Positions 18,626 to 22,600 of a DNA stretch of 22,600 bases are shown piece by piece (the stretch's first letter is position 1; the number at the start of each line of letters is the position of its first letter). Made by a program: the position numbers and the translations under genes. Source of the stretch: Nemertoderma westbladi (Eukaryota > Xenacoelomorpha > Nemertodermatida > Nemertodermatidae); the NCBI GenBank assembly GCA_032718475.1, contig JAUCBJ010006364.1, positions 1 to 22,600 of the forward strand, written 5' to 3'. The notes under the pieces were generated by a model. The model saw only the letters and a program-made list of their open reading frames with translations. It searched no databases and was not told where the DNA came from.

Positions 18626-19687
18626 ATAATATAGCATGAAATATATTAGCTATGCTATAGTATAGTATTATAAAATATAATTATCTGAGCAGATTAGGCA
18701 CTAGTAGCCTTAGTAACCCAGTAACTAATTCTGCCAGTATCCCACTCCCATGACACTCCATCGCTCAATTAAAGTATGCCAGATTTTCCGCAGTTATATT
18801 TCACTTTGTAGTTTAGCCCCATGCGTAAAGTAACCAGGTTTTAGCTAAAACTCAGGTTACAGAAGAGCAAAATCTAACCAAACCAATAAACGAATTAGTA
18901 TCTATGATGGGTCACTATTAATGCGTCATTACAAATTGAGTATTACAGGTTACATCCCCTGTATTTATAATGTTATGCTAAGCATCACCGGTTGTTCTGT
19001 TCCCCTGGCGGGGTAATTATAGATAAATATCAAAATATTCATGTTAAAGGGCTGGCTGATACAGTGGGGCATCGCCTTACAGGGTGGATCTTATCTTTAA
19101 ATATCGTGTTACAGGAGAGGGTTCAGTTTGATCTAACCTCTTGTTAATGGTTTAATATTGAATTCTCAATGAAAGAAAATGCTTTAGGAATATGGTCTTA
19201 CATGGTTGTGATAAAGTTAACATTTCATGAAAACAGCGGTTCTACTTGGTCACTTTTGGTGAGAATGACCCTGTACGTACGGGGTACAATATAGAAATAA
19301 GCGCTATAAAACACTCGAAATAGGGATAAATTTAAAAAATACAAATTATTCATAAAATATAATTAGTGTTCGACGAAAAACTGAAAAAGTGACATTATTT
19401 ACATGGGCGCTCAAATCTGTTGGATTCACTCAAACAAATTTGAGTGCCCATGTAAAGGAAGTAGAGGGAAGTAGAAATAAATAAAAATTCAGCTCGGGTA
19501 CAGTAATTGATGCCAACGGTTTCACTTAGTAATAATTATATAACTAATGAAAGAGTTGTTACACAGATGGGTGGAAAAATGTGGACAAAAACATATTTAT
19601 AAATATTCCAAGTCATTGAGTAACAGGGAAATAAGGAAACTATAATAAAAATAAATCAATGCCAAACATTATTTCTAACTAACAAAC
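18626..19687. other. Remainder of importin-alpha intron between exons 2 and 3
   Basis: The intron runs 17282-19687 on the minus strand, with donor GTTTGT at 19687 and acceptor AG at 17283-17282. Outside the minisatellite it is AT-rich unique-looking sequence with no ORF. It includes the hairpin at 19398-19456. TAGCTATAATATAGCATG...TATTAGCTATGCTATAGTATAG at 18620-18668 is locally self-complementary. Confidence 0.7.
19398..19456. repeat. Intronic hairpin with 19-bp arms
   Basis: The arms 19398-19416 (TTTACATGGGCGCTCAAAT) and 19438-19456 pair over 19 bp with one mismatch, around a 21-base loop. Within the loop and right arm, CACTCAAA/TTTGAGTG can form a competing 8-bp stem. On the importin-alpha transcript it lies about 230-290 bases after the donor of the long intron. 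It is short for a miRNA precursor; a foldback-element relic is equally possible. Confidence 0.55.
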
Positions 19688-19903
19688 CTGAGTTTGTTCA
19701 TCCGTTCCGGTTACTATGTTTCCTACGGCCCTCAATGCCGCTGTCTGTATCTTCACTTCTTGGTAACTTAGTAACGGAACCAGTGAGGGTACGACCTCCG
19801 CATCAATGACCATCTGGATCTGGTCGTTTCCCCCGTCGGTGAGGTAGGATAACGCCCACACAGTGTCCAATAGGACGCTCGAGTCCGAATGGTGAATCAA
19901 AAC
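19688..19903 (-). CDS. KPNA4-like: Importin subunit alpha (KPNA3/4-like), internal exon, second in this window
   Basis: This exon encodes 72 residues: [54 protein letters not shown] and [14 protein letters not shown]. These are the fifth and sixth armadillo repeats and are almost residue for residue like animal importin-alpha 3/4. They include WALSYLTDG, where this family normally has Tyr in place of the groove Asn, and [10 protein letters not shown]. The acceptor is CGAAG|GTT (AG at 19905-19904) and the donor CAG|GTTTGT at 19687-19686. Both ends are phase 0. The reading starts before the first ATG-like codon because this is an internal exon. It is intact, with no frameshift. Confidence 0.95.
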
Positions 19904-20702
19904 CTTCGAATAAATATATCGATATCAGTTATATTGGAGAAAGTCGTGAATATTTTACCATAAAGATAACAAAATATAGCCGATCCGTATTCACATATCC
20001 ATAGCCGGTTTACGGAAGGCCGTGTTGTTAGATTACTTTCAGTTTGCTTAGTTCTCGTATATAAACCGGCAAAAATAGTCTGACAACAAAATAGTTTCAG
20101 AATAGTCTGTAAGTAATGGACCACCAAGTCAGGGGGTGTGGAACGGAGGTGCTGGTGGCCCCAAACAATTAGTTTTTATTTGTTTGTATGAGATTGATTT
20201 CCCGAGATTGATTTCGCACTATCAAATCGCCAGGGCGACATATTCTCCAACTTTATATCGCAGCGCGACATTATTTCTCAGTATGTCCCTACGCCATACA
20301 TTTACTATGTATATCCAGTATGTCACCGCATCATTCTAAATATATACCGGTAATCACATGGCGTCATTCGAATTTCGAAGGAACCGGCTTCATTCCACCA
20401 GGTAGCAAAGGGAAACTGGCATGTGCTGTGCTGGGAGAGTAAAGAGTTAGATATAGAGATCGTATTGGGCCTTGGGAGTTAGTGTGGCGCACCCCCTGTC
20501 TAATAGGTAACAGCCGAATGAGAGATAGCCTTCAGGTTGCCTCGGTGTTTCGTGATTCACACGTTTGGCCACAGACCACGATCAGGAACAGGTATCGGCG
20601 GAAATGTATAAATGAACCTCCTAAAACTGAAATGAAAAACAGTAGGTATTCAACTACGACTATTAATTTACTTATATAATTAGGATAATTAAATTTACAA
20701 AC
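19904..20702. other. Importin-alpha intron between exons 1 and 2
   Basis: A 799-bp GT-AG intron on the minus strand (donor AAG|GTTTGT at 20702-20701, acceptor ATTCGAAG). The internal sequence is unremarkable. Open frames in it on either strand have no recognisable features. Confidence 0.8.
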
Positions 20703-20893
20703 CTTCAGGTAGGGCAGAATGGCTTGGATAGTTTCGACGGGCGGGGGAGGATCCTTGTTGCGGCACAAGTTGACGATGACCCAGGTGACGTTGCGGAGGA
20801 AGTTGATGGGGATTTGTGGACGAGTGATAAGATTGAGAACCGGTTCAACCACACCGCAGTCGATACAAAGATCTCGACACTGGGCTCCATCAC
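20703..20893 (-). CDS. KPNA4-like: Importin subunit alpha (KPNA3/4-like), internal exon, first in this window
   Basis: This 191-bp exon contributes the last two bases of a split Gly codon plus 63 residues. These are [60 protein letters not shown] and YLK. They match the end of armadillo repeat 3 and repeat 4 of importin-alpha, including the NVTW..VNLCR Trp/Asn pair of the NLS groove and the conserved DPPPP loop. The acceptor is GAACAG|GTGATGG (AG at 20895-20894), with intron phase 1 as expected for IIG|GDG. The donor is CTGAAG|GTTTGT. The N-terminal importin-beta-binding domain and repeats 1-3 must lie beyond the right edge. Joined to the two exons to the left it gives 198 intact residues. 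Confidence 0.95.
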
Positions 20894-21493
20894 CTGTTCG
20901 TAAATAAACGTTGCGCGTTTTAATTATTGTTGGACACATCGTGGTAGTAAATTTGGAATTGGCGAACACCCGGGATCGATCCGGTGACTTGCATGTTAGA
21001 AGACTAAAAACACGCAAAATATGATGACCAATTTAGTTTTCAGTTTCACCATTTGTCAAATTCGTGGTTTATAATCTTTAAAAATCTAAATTATGTTGAA
21101 AGAAATAATCACCCTAAAAGACTGTAATATAATACCGGTACTATGATACAGAATATTTTGTACATAAATTTTCGCGCAGTAGAAAAACAAAAAAACATAT
21201 TTTCTAAGCTATTTCTCAACATTAACATCAATATTATAGATTTCGGAACCGATCTGAATCGATCTTAATTCACAAAAAGGGCTAAGAATAGTTGCGGTCC
21301 GATTTCTACAATTGCACGCCTTGTAAAATAAAGTTAAAAAACATCTGAATCCTTCACAAAGAGCTGGAAGTGTTGTTGGTGTTGATATGAATTGGGAATC
21401 TTTTAGGAACAGGGGTATTTCTTGACTACAATAAATTCAGACACCTTATAAGGTTATATTTGAGCGTCGCCATAACACATGTTAAATTTCATC
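20894..21493. other. Importin-alpha intron upstream of the first exon seen
   Basis: AT-rich intronic sequence on the minus-strand gene. It continues to the right through the CTGT-family repeat and past the window edge. No further importin-alpha exon was recognised up to 22600. Confidence 0.6.
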
Positions 21494-21663
21494 ATATTCT
21501 TCGGCCACTTTATTTATTTTTATTTTCTATTTCTGATAATTGGCAATTTTGTAAAAAAAAAATTCAATTTTTTTTATAAATTTAAAAAATCCACGCTTTT
21601 TTATGATTTTTCTTTAAAAAATGCGGAAATATTCTGAAATAAAAAAAAGTGGCCGAAGAATAT
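21494..21663. repeat. 170-bp foldback portion of the CTGT-family repeat
   Basis: The arms 21494-21516 (ATATTCTTCGGCCACTTT, then ATTTA) and 21637-21663 (ending AAGTGGCCGAAGAATAT) are inverted copies around an A/T-rich interior with poly-A and poly-T runs. The equivalent segment of copy 1 (about 15293-15455) keeps a weaker version of the same inversion, so the foldback belongs to the family. Confidence 0.6.
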
Positions 21664-21717
21664 TAAAGCTTATTAAATTTCCTTTCATAAAAATCAAAAA
21701 TCACAAAAAAAGGTTTA

Positions 21718-21966
21718 TGGGAGAATCTTTTAGGCTCGTTAAGCCAAGGAATGCCTGTTCACCATCATGGGTGATCTTCCACAGTAAACCCTTTCACTCT
21801 GTTTCCCAAGTCGACCACTGAAGGATGAAAGCCGGGGTTGGGCTAGGCTGCAGCATTTAAAGCACTGTGCCCAAACAGTGCTGCCACATCTAGGGATCGA
21901 ACCAGAGCTCCCTAATCGGAAGCACAGTAATGTCACCACTAGACCAAGCTGCTAGACCACTAGACC
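21718..21966 (-). mobile_element. tRNA-derived SINE insertion with 8-bp target duplication
   Basis: On the minus strand the 5' head at 21966 reads TTGGTCTAGTGGT, duplicated 21 bp further on, and matches a polymerase III A box (TRGYNNANNNG). GGTTCGATCCC about 40 bases later matches the B box. The body then runs left through CAGCACTGTTTGGGCACAGTGC, a small stem, to about 21718. AAGGTTTA flanks the element on both sides (21710-21717 and 21967-21974). The related copy 1 has the uninterrupted site (AAAAAACGCTTAAGAAATGG), which defines both borders. There is no poly(A) tail. The insertion is 249 bp. Confidence 0.8.
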
Positions 21967-22430
21967 AAGGTTTAGAAATGGCAGAGGAGTAGTGTGAATG
22001 TGAATATGAAGGAATATATGATAAAGTAAGTCTGCCTATGCGAAAGGATACCACACCAAAATACTACCTACGGGGGTTTTCCTGGTAGGAGAATTCATTT
22101 CTGATGTCAGTTTTCAATTTTTTGGAAAATCAAGTCTTCTAACTGACTATCTGATGTCTGCCTGTGAGTCAGTTTGCCTGTCGGTCGGTCTGTCCGTCAA
22201 AATATAATAATTCTCAGAAAATAGCTACAAATTTCTCTATGGGGGTTTTCATGGTCGGTAATTTCATTTCCCATGTCAGTTTTCGTAATTAGCTGAATCT
22301 TGTCGTCTATCTAGGGTCTGTATATTAGACGGACAGTCCGACAGACAGACAGTCGAGATTCCACAAAATATTAAAGTTGACTGCATAAATTACCACAGAC
22401 AGACAGAAACGCAGGCAGACAGACAGACTG
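21967..22430. repeat. Copy 2 of the CTGT-containing repeat family, with an inverted partial copy
   Basis: After the SINE the repeat resumes with AGAAATGGCAGAGGAGTA, as in copy 1, but with an early in-frame stop. The GGGGGTTTTC..GG...ATTTCATTT..ATGTCAGTTTTC motif occurs twice, at about 22071-22113 and 22240-22285, a period of about 169 bp. CTGT-rich sequence lies at 22140-22200. At 22322-22400 the minus strand carries CTTTAATATTTTGTGGAATC followed by CTGTCTGTCTGTCGG, matching 15708-15750 of copy 1. The end of copy 2 is therefore inverted. ACAGACAGACAG runs follow to about 22430. Confidence 0.7.
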
Positions 22431-22600
22431 ATGAGTAGGGTGGTCCTTATTTTGAAAGGTTGGAATTTATCATCTCTGACCCCCTCAAATGTTTCCACTT
22501 CGTCAAAAAATACGACATGCGAAATTTTAAGCATGTACATCAAATATTAGAGATAGCTCAAACACACTGAAGTTGAGTGTCTGGTCACCGATTGATCGCG

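Noticed and set aside
21880-21966. Functional tRNA gene on the minus strand
   Set aside because: A and B boxes are present, but the acceptor and anticodon stems do not pair, the head is duplicated, and the unit has a SINE body and target duplication.
22427-22475. Possible hammerhead ribozyme core (CTGATGAG ... GAAA)
   Set aside because: A weak stem II can be drawn, but three extra bases separate it from GAAA, and stems I and III do not close at a plausible cleavage site. The similar CTGATGA at about 12507 has no GAAA partner at all.

Overview
This window is animal nuclear DNA, AT-rich and full of repeats. Three protein-coding loci are recognisable. The first is a complete, intronless TBC1D32/broad-minded homologue (+ strand, 2189-6124). 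The second is a complete, intronless TMEM258 homologue, a small subunit of oligosaccharyltransferase (+ strand, 11119-11367). The third is three consecutive internal exons of an importin-alpha gene of the KPNA3/KPNA4 class (- strand, 20703-20893, 19688-19903 and 17093-17281). These genes, GT-AG introns, tRNA-derived SINE-like copies, non-LTR retrotransposon fragments and simple repeats point to a ciliated invertebrate metazoan. A tunicate is possible, but the sequence does not fix the species.

Layout. 1-390 holds a decayed LINE reverse-transcriptase fragment. 390-2188 is non-coding with one probable tRNA-SINE relic and a pyrimidine-rich tandem duplication before TBC1D32. 6125-9400 is the TBC1D32 3' flank: a cluster of TGACGTCA palindromes, a 140-bp foldback element, the 3' part of a second LINE, and several hairpins sharing GGTAAATAA or GCGCAGC motifs. 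9400-11118 is AT-rich and ends in a palindrome-rich stretch, including a perfect 28-bp palindrome, just before TMEM258. 11368-15300 has no supported gene; it holds SINE/LINE tails, a GC-rich block and hAT-like sequence. 15300-16570 carries the first copy of a CTGT-containing repeat family, facing poly-G and poly-C tracts, and an ATGT microsatellite. 17093-22600 is the importin-alpha locus read right to left, with a 1.33-kb 12-bp minisatellite in one intron and the second CTGT-family copy, interrupted by a SINE, in another.

How the genes relate. They belong to separate housekeeping or ciliary pathways: Hedgehog/cilium, N-glycosylation and nuclear import. No operon logic is evident. The importin-alpha exons for its last third were not found in the 17 kb to the left. 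Either they lie outside the window, which would nest TMEM258 and TBC1D32 inside a giant intron, or the locus is broken or misassembled.

The most striking signal is the minisatellite at 17284-18613. It abuts the importin-alpha 3' splice site and, by eye, contains no CT on the + strand. The pre-mRNA therefore has no AG for about 1.34 kb before the splice acceptor.
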